Below are positions 1 through 9,080 of a stretch of DNA of 29,366 nucleotides, piece after piece. The stretch lies in contig JADFMW010000004.1 of the NCBI GenBank assembly GCA_022563655.1, positions 1 to 29,366 on the forward strand, in the 5' to 3' direction. The number at the start of each line of letters is the position of its first letter. Within the stretch, counting starts at the first letter, position 1. The translations under genes were made by a program, and so were the position numbers. Under the pieces are notes generated by a model. It did no database searches. It was not told the DNA's origin and worked only from the letters and a program-made list of their open reading frames with translations. The stretch is from Pseudomonadota bacterium (lineage in GTDB: Bacteria > Pseudomonadota > Alphaproteobacteria > JAAXGF01).

Positions 1-70
1 AGGCCGCCGGCGACGCCAGCCCGAACGGCTGGTGGCCCAGCTCGTAGGTTGAAATCAGGGCGACCTGCAT
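1..70 (-). CDS. Radical SAM protein, B12-binding type, N-terminal fragment (runs off the window)
   Basis: The minus strand from the ATG at 70 reads MQVALISTYELGHQPFGLAS followed by PAA and then leaves the window. The opening beta strand followed by STYELGHQP resembles, from memory, the N-terminus of the B12-binding-domain radical SAM proteins with a CUAEP/CCAEP tail, which start with a Rossmann-like cobalamin-binding fold before the radical SAM barrel. Only 23 residues are visible, so no catalytic cysteines can be checked. It lies 65 nt downstream of the Nfu iron-sulfur carrier gene on the same strand, which would fit an Fe-S enzyme being co-transcribed with an Fe-S carrier. No good ribosome binding site precedes the ATG. 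The family assignment is from motif memory and is moderately sure at best. Confidence 0.5.
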   Translation of the reverse strand, partial: MQVALISTYELGHQPFGLASPAA

Positions 71-135
71 GCGTAACGGTCCACGTTCGCGGGTGACTGA
101 AGACGGCCGCGCCGCGACCCGGCGCGGCCCACCGC

Positions 136-990
136 TCAGAAGGGGCTCACGCCGCCCTTGCCCGGCTGGTAATAGGGGTTTGAGCCGCCGGCATGATCGG
201 TCACGTCGAGGACGGCGGTGATCGACGGGACCGTTTGGCGGATCGTCTGCTCGATCCCCTGCTTGAGCGTCACGTCGGCCATGCCGCAGCCCTGGCAGCC
301 GCCTTCGAGGCGGATGAAGACGGTGTCGTCCTTGACGTCGATCAGCGCGATGTGGCCGCCGTGGGAGGCCACGCCGGGGTTGATCTGTTCGTCGAGGAGC
401 TTGCGAACCTCCAGGGCCACGGGCGTATTCAACTCGGCCTTCTGCAGGCGCGTGTACTCCTCGTACGGGCGAACCCCGGTGACCTCGGGCACGTAATGCT
501 GCAGCATGTTCGCGATGCCGTCCTTGAGGCCGACGGCCGGTCCCTCGATGTCGAGCAGCACGATGCCGTCCTCGAAGCCGCGGAAGGCGATCTTGCCGCC
601 GCTCTGGGCCACGCCGGGGGCGATGCGGGTTTCGATCAGCTCCTTGATCTGGGCGACCACTTCGGAGTCCTCGCCGGCCTCGCCGGGCGATTCGGCCGCC
701 GCGGCCGCAAGCAGGGCCGGCTTGCCTTCAACGAAGTGCTCCATGATCGCCGCCAGTACCGCCGCCTTGAGGTCCCGCCAATCGGCTTCGTCGGTCTTGG
801 TGACGGTGATGAAGTCGGCGCCGAGCGAAACCGCGGCGACCGCGTCGATGGCGAACAGCCGCTCGGCCAACGGCGAGCGCTTCGCCGATTCGGCGTCGGC
901 GAAGTCGGCGGTCCCCGACCCCGTGACGCTGCGGCCGGGCAGAAACCTGATGGTCGCCGGGTCGGCCGTCGTTTCCGTCGCGATGAACAT
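136..990 (-). CDS. nfuA: Nfu-type iron-sulfur cluster carrier with a duplicated NifU domain
   Basis: Nfu proteins hold a transient [4Fe-4S] cluster and deliver it to client enzymes in the cytoplasm. The 284-residue product starts MFIATETTADPATIRFLPGR, the typical Nfu_N opening (residues 1-85). Two NifU C-terminal-like repeats follow, at about 112-175 and 193-265. The second has the cluster-binding CxxC (C232 and C235 in GGCQGCGM). The first has the same fold pattern but reads EGPAVGLKDG where the cysteines should be. Common bacterial homologues of this Nfu_N plus NifU form are near 185-190 residues, so the extra length is the degenerate repeat. I chose the ATG at 990: a GGAG lies about 10 nt upstream, whereas the in-frame GTG at 999 sits on top of it. 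A -10/-35 pair with an inner dyad lies upstream (1024-1051). Confidence 0.88.
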   Translation of the reverse strand: MFIATETTADPATIRFLPGRSVTGSGTADFADAESAKRSPLAERLFAIDAVAAVSLGADFITVTKTDEADWRDLKAAVLAAIMEHFVEGKPALLAAAAAESPGEAGEDSEVVAQIKELIETRIAPGVAQSGGKIAFRGFEDGIVLLDIEGPAVGLKDGIANMLQHYVPEVTGVRPYEEYTRLQKAELNTPVALEVRKLLDEQINPGVASHGGHIALIDVKDDTVFIRLEGGCQGCGMADVTLKQGIEQTIRQTVPSITAVLDVTDHAGGSNPYYQPGKGGVSPF

Positions 991-1023
991 GGCTGCCACT
1001 CTCCGAGTAAGTGCTGAGGTCGC

Positions 1024-1051
1024 ATTCTATGATGGTTCTATCATGGGGCAA
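1024..1051 (-). promoter_or_regulatory. Candidate nfuA promoter with operator-like dyad
   Basis: On the minus strand TTGCCC (1051-1046) and TAGAAT (1029-1024) are separated by 16 nt, giving a plausible sigma-70-like promoter about 30 nt upstream of the start codon. Between the two boxes lies the inverted repeat ATGAT-N6-ATCAT (1029-1044), a position where a repressor would block transcription. An iron or Fe-S responsive regulator would make sense for nfu, but the dyad does not exactly match the IscR or RirA consensus I know. Confidence 0.35.
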
Positions 1052-1180
1052 AACGCGCCGCGTGCAACCCCAGAAGCGGCGATGTGCTCCGGCATCCCCG
1101 GCCAGATCGAGCCGCGCGCAATCTCGGCCTCGCGGCGAAGGCAACGGACGGGCAGTGGAGGAAGGGTATCGTAGAATCCA

Positions 1181-1214
1181 AGAGTGGCAACATTGACGCC
1201 AATGTTGCCACTCT
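1181..1214. terminator. Perfect 15-bp hairpin between fecR-like gene and nfuA
   Basis: Arms 1181-1195 (AGAGTGGCAACATTG) and 1200-1214 are exact reverse complements around a 4-nt loop. It lies 70-105 nt beyond the stop codon of the FecR-domain gene on the same strand. There is no T-run after either arm, so it may stabilise an mRNA 3' end or stop transcription by another route rather than being a classical intrinsic terminator. Confidence 0.4.
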
Positions 1215-1244
1215 CGGAATGCTTGTCGGTTTCGCGGGTGCCGC

Positions 1245-1274
1245 CCGGCAACGTTACGGTAACGTCGTTGCCGG
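1245..1274. terminator. Second hairpin just downstream of the fecR-like gene
   Basis: 1245-1257 (CCGGCAACGTTAC) pairs with 1259-1274 apart from a 3-nt bulge (TCG). It begins 10 nt after the stop codon of the FecR-domain gene. The centre is GTTAC-G-GTAAC. No T-run follows. Together with 1181-1214 it forms a double-hairpin 3' region. Confidence 0.35.
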
Positions 1275-1284
1275 CGGCATCGTC

Positions 1285-2343
<1,059 letters not shown>

Positions 2344-3204
2344 CTTGATGCCCTCCTCTAAACAGGCCGTTCGTTAACCGCTCACGGTCCCGAACGTTGA
2401 TTGTGTTTGCAGCAAATGCGAATAAAAAATACAATTTGATATTCACACCTTGTTAAGGCTTGTCTCACACTAATTCACCACTTGTCAACCATTTTTTTGG
2501 TTACGCCATTTTTTAGTTAACGTTACTGTATTTTAATTATATTTGGATAAAACTTTATGTGTTAATCAAGTTCTGGCGCGCCGCGGCGGCGGGACTGTGC
2601 CCCTTCCGACCTCGCGGACGTGGGCGCCCCTCGACGCACGCGACACACGCGACGCACGGGCCGCACGGGGCGCCCGCCGCCGATGCGCCTATCACCGCGC
2701 GAAAGGCGCGTAGCGCGTAGTTTCAATGGGATGCGCGCCGCCGCGAGTCGGCGGCGGCGACGAGAAAACTTCGCACGCGTTCAAGCGTCGGTGGCAAACG
2801 GAGCAGGAGCGGCCGCGCGGCGCCGCGCCATGGCCCGCCGGAATTTTAGCCGCCGTGTGGAAACTCCGAGGCTGAAAATGCCTCGCGGCTACTGGACCAG
2901 GCGGACCGCCCCAGCGGCGACCACGCCGCCGCCGGAAGACGGCTGCGCGGCGCTGAGATCGATCGTCGCCGAATCGACGATTTAAACGATCAGGTTTGGC
3001 AGGACGCTTCGCTTGGGGTCGCCGGGGCCGACCCAACGCCGATTATCGTGAAGGCAACTGCGCCTCTGCGCGGCCCCAAGGCGCTCACGGCCGGACTGCC
3101 GCGCGCGCGAGCGATGTTGGACACCGGTGATGCGGGACAGCGGAAATAATCGATTCGAGGTTCTCATATTAACGGAAAATATTATCGATATTTTACCGGT
3201 CTTC

Positions 3205-3246
3205 GTTATTACTAGGGCGGGTCTTTAGTTATTACGAGGACGGGTC
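3205..3246. repeat. Two 19-bp direct repeats next to an AT dyad
   Basis: GTTATTACTAGGGCGGGTC (3205-3223) and GTTATTACGAGGACGGGTC (3228-3246) match at 17 of 19 positions with a 23-bp period. Immediately upstream AAAATAT/ATATTTT (3176-3182 and 3188-3194) form an inverted repeat. The spacing of about two helical turns is what one expects of an operator array upstream of the tad operon. Confidence 0.6.
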
Positions 3247-3329
3247 AACCTCGAGCAGTTGCGCGGCGGCACGAACGTCGCGGTGATGGGCACTGGCGTC
3301 GGCCATTCGGCCACAGAGACTTGATCGTG

Positions 3330-3359
3330 TTGACAAGGGCGTAACGGTATCTGTTAAAC
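3330..3359 (+). promoter_or_regulatory. Candidate promoter upstream of the tadG-tadE operon
   Basis: A perfect TTGACA (3330-3335) is followed after 18 nt by TTAAAC (3354-3359). The -10 match is weak. It would give a leader of about 320 nt; the TATAGT box at 3632-3637, within the near-palindrome GTGCTATAGTAC, is an alternative nearer the gene. Confidence 0.3.
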
Positions 3360-3689
3360 TTAGATTACAGGAAACGCCGTCGAGCGGCCGTGCCCGGCGG
3401 CCGTGTCGGCGTCACGTTTGATTTTATGAAATTATTAGTAAAACATTCGTCCGTTATGCGAGCGATCGCGCCTTGCGTTACCGCGCCATGGTCCTCGCTG
3501 CGTGGCGGTAACCGCTTGTTAACATGTCTGAATTAAGATTTCTCCTGGTCCGCGAGGAGTTCGTCCGCACGGCGTGTCCTATTCGATGATCGACCCGCGA
3601 TAAAGAAGGTGCAACTAATCGATTAATGTGCTATAGTACATCTGACAGGGAGAGATCAGAGCCGACCGCAACCGTTACGGAGGCGTAAC

Positions 3690-5114
3690 GTGAGGCCAGT
3701 GGTTCGTTATATGTTTAGCCGTACGCCACCGAGCCGAGCCGGGCGACCCGTTTCCGCCCGAAGCCGGCCGGGGTTCTGGAACGATCAGGGCGGCGTCGTC
3801 GCCATCTACGTGGCGTTCCTCGCCGTGGTGCTGTTCGCTGTGCTCATGCTCGTCTTCGATGTCGGCAGGCTGGCGGTCGTCCGCTCGCAAGCGCAAAACA
3901 CCGCCGACGCCGCGGCCATCGCGGCCGCCGTCCACCTCAACGGCCAAGCCGGCGCGCGCGCCGACGCCGAAGCCGTTGCCCGGGGCGCCGCCGATCAAAT
4001 AAGCGATATCCAGACGGCGTCGGGCGGTTCCGAAATTCTGATCGACGACGTCGCGTTCTACAGCGACGAGGACAGGACGCCGGCGACGGGCGACGGCGAC
4101 GCCAGGTTCGTCGAGGTGTCGGTCGTGCCCAGGCCGGTCAAGCTCCTGTTGGAACCCGTCGTCGCCCTGCTGAGGGGAACGGCATCCGACCCCGTGACCG
4201 ACATCGGCGCCACGGCGATGGCGGGAAACGCTACCGGCATCTGCGACCCGCCGGCTCTGTTGATCTGCAACCCCGGCGACAACGACGATCCCAGCGACGT
4301 AACCCGGGCGGATGCCGCCGGCAAACAGATGCTGCTCAGGCAACCGGGCCAAGCTCCGGTGGCGGGCAACTACGGCCTGTTGTGTCCGCCGCCGCACCTG
4401 AATTGCGGGGCGCCGATTATCGAGGAATTCCTGGCTTCGGATGGAACCGACAAATGCTCGACGACGGTGGTCTCGACCAAGACGGGGGTGACTTTCCAAA
4501 AGGTCAACAGGGGCATCAATCACCGCTTCGAAGACGGGGCGCTGGGGCCGGACTATCCCATGGCGCCGAATATCATGGACTATCCGCGGGATGACGGGTT
4601 CGAAACCGAGGTGCTCGACATGCTCGGCGACGGCCACTGGGACCGAAAACAGTACTGGGATGATTACCACCCCGACTACCCCGGTGGGCTACCCGATGAC
4701 ATGGCCTACGCCACGCGATACCAAATCTACCTTTACGAGCTCGGCGTGGGCTTCGCCAGCAACGCCACGACCGGCGAGACGATATACCCCGCCCCCGCGT
4801 ATGCCGATCTTCCTGAGGACTTTACGATGTATAACGGTAGCGGGGTGTCGATCGTTCCCGATGGCTACGTAGGCGACCCGACGGTCGATCCGCTGCGCCG
4901 CATGATGAAGGCCGCGATCGTGCAATGCGAGAAGTTGGGCATAAGGGGAAACTTCAACATCAATACGTATGACATGGAAATCGCCGACGTCTTCGTCACC
5001 GAAGCCGTCGGGCCGCCGCCCGCGAACCGGTCGCCCATCGTGGTCGAGATCGTGCGTATGCGGTCCACCACAACTTACGACTCGCTTATCTCCAATGTCC
5101 GGCTCGTTGATTAG
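3690..5114 (+). CDS. tadG: TadG-like Flp pilus assembly protein
   Basis: The 474-residue product has one N-terminal membrane segment (about 36-58) preceded by a Q-GG-VVAIY sequence and followed by the Tad hallmark DVGRLAVVRSQAQNTADAAA. That pattern is the TadE/TadG-like N-domain (a pseudopilin-like anchor). The rest should be periplasmic or extracellular and contains several Cys, which could form disulfides. TadG is an accessory of Flp pilus biogenesis. The GTG start at 3690 is supported by GGAGG six nt upstream. That GGAGG is the loop of a 6-bp hairpin (3673-3690), which could control translation. The 3' end overlaps the next tadE-like gene by 20 nt, indicating an operon. No von Willebrand A motif is visible. 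Confidence 0.8.
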   Translation: MRPVVRYMFSRTPPSRAGRPVSARSRPGFWNDQGGVVAIYVAFLAVVLFAVLMLVFDVGRLAVVRSQAQNTADAAAIAAAVHLNGQAGARADAEAVARGAADQISDIQTASGGSEILIDDVAFYSDEDRTPATGDGDARFVEVSVVPRPVKLLLEPVVALLRGTASDPVTDIGATAMAGNATGICDPPALLICNPGDNDDPSDVTRADAAGKQMLLRQPGQAPVAGNYGLLCPPPHLNCGAPIIEEFLASDGTDKCSTTVVSTKTGVTFQKVNRGINHRFEDGALGPDYPMAPNIMDYPRDDGFETEVLDMLGDGHWDRKQYWDDYHPDYPGGLPDDMAYATRYQIYLYELGVGFASNATTGETIYPAPAYADLPEDFTMYNGSGVSIVPDGYVGDPTVDPLRRMMKAAIVQCEKLGIRGNFNINTYDMEIADVFVTEAVGPPPANRSPIVVEIVRMRSTTTYDSLISNVRLVD

Positions 5115-5562
5115 CATACTGCGCGAGCGCAGCGGCGTCGCGGCCATCGAGTTCGCGCTGTGCATTCCGCTGTTCCTGCTCGTGCTGGTCGGCGTGATCG
5201 AGTACGGCCGGGTACTGGCGCAGGCCAACGCGGTCGAGAAGGGCCTGCGCGCCGGCGCCATGCTGGCGGCGCGCAGCGACTTTCCGCTCACCGGCGCCCA
5301 GGAGAAACGCATCAAAAACATGGTCATGACCGGCAACGTGGCGGGCGATCCGCCGTACCTCGTGCCCGGCTGGGGGGAAGCCGGCGCCAGCCTGGTGGTT
5401 ACGTCCGACACCTTCAACTCGGGCGGCGTCGTCAACCTGCCGGTTTTCCGACTCGAGGCGACGGTGCCGTACCAACCGCTGCTTCCTGGTCTGATATCCA
5501 TGATCGGACTGGACGACCTCATGATCACCACGGCCCATGAACAAGCGCGCGTCGGCAATTAA
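5095..5562 (+). CDS. tadE: TadE-like pseudopilin 1
   Basis: The 155-residue product begins MSGSLISILRERSGVAAIEF and continues into ALCIPLFLLVLVGVIEYGR. This is the TadE pattern: a short basic leader, a Gly followed five residues on by Glu (G14, E19), then one hydrophobic helix (about 16-38). TadE proteins are minor pseudopilins cleaved by the TadV/CpaA prepilin peptidase, which is not in this window. The ATG at 5095 lies inside the end of tadG, and no Shine-Dalgarno is seen, so translation is probably coupled to tadG. A longer in-frame extension upstream is the out-of-frame shadow of tadG and is excluded. Confidence 0.82.
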   Translation: MSGSLISILRERSGVAAIEFALCIPLFLLVLVGVIEYGRVLAQANAVEKGLRAGAMLAARSDFPLTGAQEKRIKNMVMTGNVAGDPPYLVPGWGEAGASLVVTSDTFNSGGVVNLPVFRLEATVPYQPLLPGLISMIGLDDLMITTAHEQARVGN

Positions 5563-6112
5563 AGCGGAGCGCCTGCTTCGCCGGTTCTGGCGCCACGCCC
5601 GCGGCCAGGTGGCGATCGAGTTCGCCTTCCTGGTGCCGGCGCTGGTGCTGTTCACCATGGGAACGCTCGAATTCGGCTTGATCCTGTCCGACTATCAGAG
5701 GGCCGGCGAGGCGACGCGGCGGGCCGTGCGCGACCTCGTGATCAATCCCCCGCTGGCGGCACTCGACACCCTGGCGAACGATGGGACGGTCGTTTGCACC
5801 GGCTCTGGCGGCGGCGTGACCTGCACGGGAGGCGCGGTGCAAGGGGACGCGAGCACCACGTTCACGCTCCTGTACGACAAGATGCAGGACATCTTTTCCG
5901 ATATCCAGCCGCAAAACGTGAGCATCACCTACAGCGCGACGGCCGGCATCGACAAGGCCACGAATCCCGGTGTCGTCACCCCGGTCGTGACCTTGAGCCT
6001 GACCGGCATGCGGCACGAGTTCTTGCTGTTGCAAATCATTCCCGGTTTGCCCGACGGGTTTGACTTACCGTCGTTCGCATCCTCCAGGATCTCCTCCACC
6101 CAAGCGCTCTGA
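5537..6112 (+). CDS. tadF: TadE-like pseudopilin 2
   Basis: The 191-residue product has leader ERLLRRFWRHARG, then QVAIEFAFLVPALVLFTMGT, again with Gly and a +5 Glu (G23, E28) before the hydrophobic helix (about 25-47). The downstream region (about 80-110) has the pair of Cys seen in many TadE/TadF pseudopilins. It starts 26 nt before the end of the preceding tadE-like gene in another frame, so the three genes form a tightly overlapping tadG-tadE-tadE operon. I use tadF only as the likely positional counterpart; the sequence alone does not separate TadE from TadF. It converges with the GGDEF-EAL gene 35 nt downstream. Confidence 0.78.
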   Translation: MNKRASAIKAERLLRRFWRHARGQVAIEFAFLVPALVLFTMGTLEFGLILSDYQRAGEATRRAVRDLVINPPLAALDTLANDGTVVCTGSGGGVTCTGGAVQGDASTTFTLLYDKMQDIFSDIQPQNVSITYSATAGIDKATNPGVVTPVVTLSLTGMRHEFLLLQIIPGLPDGFDLPSFASSRISSTQAL

Positions 6113-6147
6113 CAGTCGCGCCCGGTGGGCGCGCAGCGCCGTGGGCG

Positions 6148-8607
6148 TCAGGCGATCCTCAAGGTGCGGGGGGGCGCCTCGCGCGGCACGTGATTTCTGA
6201 CGAACTCGACGAACGCCTCGGCGTCGAGCGGGCGGCTGATGCAATAGCCCTGGGCCTCGTTGCAATTCCGCTGGCGCAGAAACTCGTACTGCGCCTCGTC
6301 CTCGACGCCCTCGGCGACGACCTTGAGGCCTAGGCTGTGCCCGAGGTTGATGATGACGGTCGTGATGCTCGCATCCTCCTTGGTGTCGAGGATGTCGCGC
6401 ACGAACGTCTGGTCGATCTTGAGCCGGTCGACCGGAAACCGCTTCAAATAGCTCATCGACGAAAAGCCGGTGCCGAAGTCGTCGATGGCAAGCTGGATGC
6501 CGAGGGCGTGCAGTTCCTCGAGCTTGGCGATGACCGATTCGGCGCCCGACATCACCATGCCCTCGGTGATCTCGAGTTCCAGCCACTCGGGATCGAGGCC
6601 GCTTTGCTCGAGAATCTTGGTCACCATGGGGACGACGTCCTTGCGCTTGAAATCCGAGGGCGAGAGGTTGACGGAGACCCTGAGCCCGGCCAGGCCGGCG
6701 TCTTGCCAAGCCTTGGCCTGCTTGCAGGCGCCGCGCAGCACGCCCTCGGTCAGGCGACTGATCAGCCCCGACTGCTCGGCCACGGGAATAAACTCATCCG
6801 GCGGGACCATGCCGCGCTCGGGGTGGCGCCAGCGCGACAGCGCCTCGGCGCCGATGATACGGCCGCTCGAAATGTCGATCTGCGGTTGATATTCGATGAA
6901 CAACTCGCCCCTTTCCAGCGCCAGACGAAGGTCTTGCTCGATCGCCTTGCGGGACTGGATCTCGGCGTTCATCTGGGGATCGTAAAGCTGATACGAGCTG
7001 CCGCCCTCCCGCTTGGCCCGGTAAAGAGCGAGATCGGCGTTCTTGAGAAGCTTGTCGACCTCGCAATCGTCATGCGGAAAGACGGTGATGCCGATGCTGG
7101 TGCCCGTGTAGACGCTCTCGCCGTCGATCTCGAAGGCCGTGGCGAGAGTGCCGGTCAGCCGCTGGGCCAGGGCCGAGATGTCGTTCTCGTCGGTCAGGTT
7201 GGTCTGAATGATGGCGAACTCGTCGCCGCCCAGACGCGCCACGGTATCGGACTTGCGCAGGCAACCCTTCAGGCGCTCGGAGACCTGTTGCAGCAACATG
7301 TCGCCCGCGCGGTGGCCGAGCGTGTCGTTGACGTCCTTGAAGCTGTCGAGATCGAGGAGGTGCAGCGCCACCATGCGATCGACGCGGCGGGCGTTGTCCA
7401 TTGCCTCGACCAGGCGGATCTGGAACAGGACTCGGTTCGGCAGCTTGGTGAGCGCATCGTGATGCGCCATCTCGCGCAGCGCCTGCTCTGTCTGCTGGCG
7501 GGTCTCGGCCATTCGGGCCATTCGGATCATCGAGTCCGCCAACTCGCCGATCTCGTCGTCCGACTCGACCGCGACGCGGCGCATGCGCCTGCCGTTGCCG
7601 ATGTCTTCGGCGCCGGCCGTGAGCTCCCTGATGGGGCGCACGACGCGCCTAGCCAGCACCAGTGCTCCGCCGCCGCCGATGACGACGCCGAAGCCGGTCA
7701 TCACGAGAATGTACAGGGTGATGGTGTGGGTCGAGAAACTGGCGCTCTCCTGAGTCCTGACCCGCGCCGCGCGGACCAGAGGAACGATCTGGGCGCCGAG
7801 CAGCCCCTCTAGCCACCCGCGCTGGCTATCGAACTCCGCCAGCAGCTCGCGCTTCCGGTCGGTCGCGTCGGTGACGGCACCGGTGGCTTCCGACCGCGCC
7901 GCGAAGCCATCGCTTGGCCTGGCGAGCGAGGCTTGCGTTGCGCCGGCGAGTCCGATTTCCCGATAGCGCGTCGCCGACGGATCGAAGGCGGCTTCGGCCG
8001 CGCGCATCCTCTCGGTGGCGCCGCGCTTGCGTGAGACCAGAAGGGATTCAAGCGAGCCAATGTCGCCGGGGAGATCGGCGGCGATGCCGGGGTGGGCACC
8101 GATCTCTCCACCGGCGATGGGATCGGCGCGATCCACGGACCCCTGATTCGCCGCCGCGGGCGCCGCATCGTTCACGGGCGCTTGCCCTGGCACCGGCGCG
8201 CGGCGCGCAGTCTTGCGATCGCTAAGGGCGATGATCTCGGCGCCAACCGCTCTGAATCGCTCGAACGCCGCAATGGCCTCTTCGCCCAGACGAATTTCAT
8301 CGTCGGTCGCGGCTAGGCGCATGAAGGTCCTTGCCGCGCGGTCGAACTCGGCTCCAGCCTGACGGGCACGGATCTTGTTGATGTGCTTGCCGTCGACCAC
8401 GTAAGCGAACACCGTCCCCGCCACCTCGGCGAGCCGGAATTCCATATCGGTCACGGCGTCGCGACGGAGATCGTCCACGCCGGCCAGGCGCGACAGATCG
8501 CCCTCGATCCGTTTCGTAAGGACGTAGGAGACGGCGCTGGTAACGAAGAACAGAAAGAGCAGAAGCCCGACCACCAGCGATATCCGTCCGGCAATACCGA
8601 ATTTCAT
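6148..8607 (-). CDS. Membrane HAMP-GGDEF-EAL cyclic-di-GMP enzyme, paralog A
   Basis: An 819-residue inner-membrane protein. TM1 is at about 9-30, a periplasmic sensor region at about 31-293, TM2 at 294-319, a HAMP linker at about 320-372, GGDEF at about 382-540 and EAL at about 553-800. The diguanylate cyclase site is intact (RLGGDEFAII, G460-F464) and an I-site RKSD (451-454) sits five residues before it. Phosphodiesterase residues are also present: EAL at 588-590, NLS near 647, ITEG near 680, DDFGTG at 709-714 and AEGVE near 765. Both activities are therefore possible. The sensor region has no family I recognise and carries an Ala/Pro-rich stretch at 132-180. The start ATG has GGAGGA seven nt upstream. 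Its output half is nearly the same as that of the gene at 9942, while the sensor halves differ. Confidence 0.93.
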   Translation of the reverse strand: MKFGIAGRISLVVGLLLFLFFVTSAVSYVLTKRIEGDLSRLAGVDDLRRDAVTDMEFRLAEVAGTVFAYVVDGKHINKIRARQAGAEFDRAARTFMRLAATDDEIRLGEEAIAAFERFRAVGAEIIALSDRKTARRAPVPGQAPVNDAAPAAANQGSVDRADPIAGGEIGAHPGIAADLPGDIGSLESLLVSRKRGATERMRAAEAAFDPSATRYREIGLAGATQASLARPSDGFAARSEATGAVTDATDRKRELLAEFDSQRGWLEGLLGAQIVPLVRAARVRTQESASFSTHTITLYILVMTGFGVVIGGGGALVLARRVVRPIRELTAGAEDIGNGRRMRRVAVESDDEIGELADSMIRMARMAETRQQTEQALREMAHHDALTKLPNRVLFQIRLVEAMDNARRVDRMVALHLLDLDSFKDVNDTLGHRAGDMLLQQVSERLKGCLRKSDTVARLGGDEFAIIQTNLTDENDISALAQRLTGTLATAFEIDGESVYTGTSIGITVFPHDDCEVDKLLKNADLALYRAKREGGSSYQLYDPQMNAEIQSRKAIEQDLRLALERGELFIEYQPQIDISSGRIIGAEALSRWRHPERGMVPPDEFIPVAEQSGLISRLTEGVLRGACKQAKAWQDAGLAGLRVSVNLSPSDFKRKDVVPMVTKILEQSGLDPEWLELEITEGMVMSGAESVIAKLEELHALGIQLAIDDFGTGFSSMSYLKRFPVDRLKIDQTFVRDILDTKEDASITTVIINLGHSLGLKVVAEGVEDEAQYEFLRQRNCNEAQGYCISRPLDAEAFVEFVRNHVPREAPPRTLRIA

Positions 8608-8622
8608 CGCTCGGTCCTCCGT

Positions 8623-8994
8623 CTAGCCGGCCGTCTTGACGGCGAGCGACGTACCGCCGATCTCGTCGCCGGCAAACACAGCGGCCGGCGCCGTCCTCGC
8701 GATCGTCGCCAATTCGGGATTCTTCAGGAAAGGCGCGAGAGAAGGCGCAGGGAGATGCCACACCGCCGGCGAGACACCCCTGGCGAAACGCGGTGCAGGC
8801 CTCTTCCCCGCCTCATTGACGAGGCCGTCCGCAAAGGGACTCCGCCCGTCGTGTACCACCGCACCATCCTCCCCAGGTTCAACGTTCTCGAGCCGTCCTC
8901 CGTTCTCAACGCGGAGTGAGCGGCCAAGTCTTTTTCGCCAAACTATGGACATGAGATACGTCATCTTTCCGCGCGTGCATGTGACGGTGATCAC
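8623..8994 (-). CDS. Possible small ORF upstream of GGDEF-EAL paralog A (unrecognised)
   Basis: An open frame of up to 123 codons ends 15 nt before the GGDEF-EAL start on the same strand. The C-terminal part (LAPFLKNPELATIARTAPAA, then VFAGDEIGGTSL) has a natural amino-acid composition, and its codons are GC3-rich like those of neighbouring genes. The N-terminal part is unconvincing and the true start is unclear. I do not recognise a family. It could be an upstream partner of the cyclic-di-GMP enzyme, a gene remnant, or chance. Confidence 0.3.
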   Translation of the reverse strand: MITVTCTRGKMTYLMSIVWRKRLGRSLRVENGGRLENVEPGEDGAVVHDGRSPFADGLVNEAGKRPAPRFARGVSPAVWHLPAPSLAPFLKNPELATIARTAPAAVFAGDEIGGTSLAVKTAG

Positions 8995-9080
8995 AATTTG
9001 CGCGAATATTCAGTAAAATCATGTGCCGGCCGTTGCATAACGGCAATGTAGGACCGAAGTACGTGTTATCGGCAGCCCGC

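Larger units (their letters stand above)
2344..3689. other. 1.35-kb intergenic region with no confident gene
   Basis: 2344-2580 is AT-rich and should hold the promoter of the FecR-domain gene; a minus-strand TTGACA sits near 2484-2490. 2580-3170 is GC-rich with short iterations (gcacgcgac-like) and open frames on both strands. Their translations are Arg/Ala-rich and show no family motif, so I call none of them genes. 3170-3260 holds an AT dyad (3176-3194) and two 19-bp direct repeats (3205-3223, 3228-3246). 3330-3359 resembles a promoter for the tad operon. 3477-3484 and 3505-3512 form an inverted repeat GTTACCGC/GCGGTAAC. A TATAGT box at 3632-3637 could be a second promoter. Confidence 0.6.

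Noticed and set aside
2620..3036. Open frames on both strands of the GC-rich spacer
   Set aside because: Low-complexity Arg/Ala/Pro translations, no ribosome binding site, no family features.
3675..4670. 331-codon minus-strand frame opposite tadG
   Set aside because: Shadow; the plus strand has the TadG N-domain and a strong ribosome binding site.
6337..7812. 491-codon plus-strand frame opposite the GGDEF-EAL gene
   Set aside because: Typical high-GC antisense shadow; the minus strand has all GGDEF and EAL motifs.
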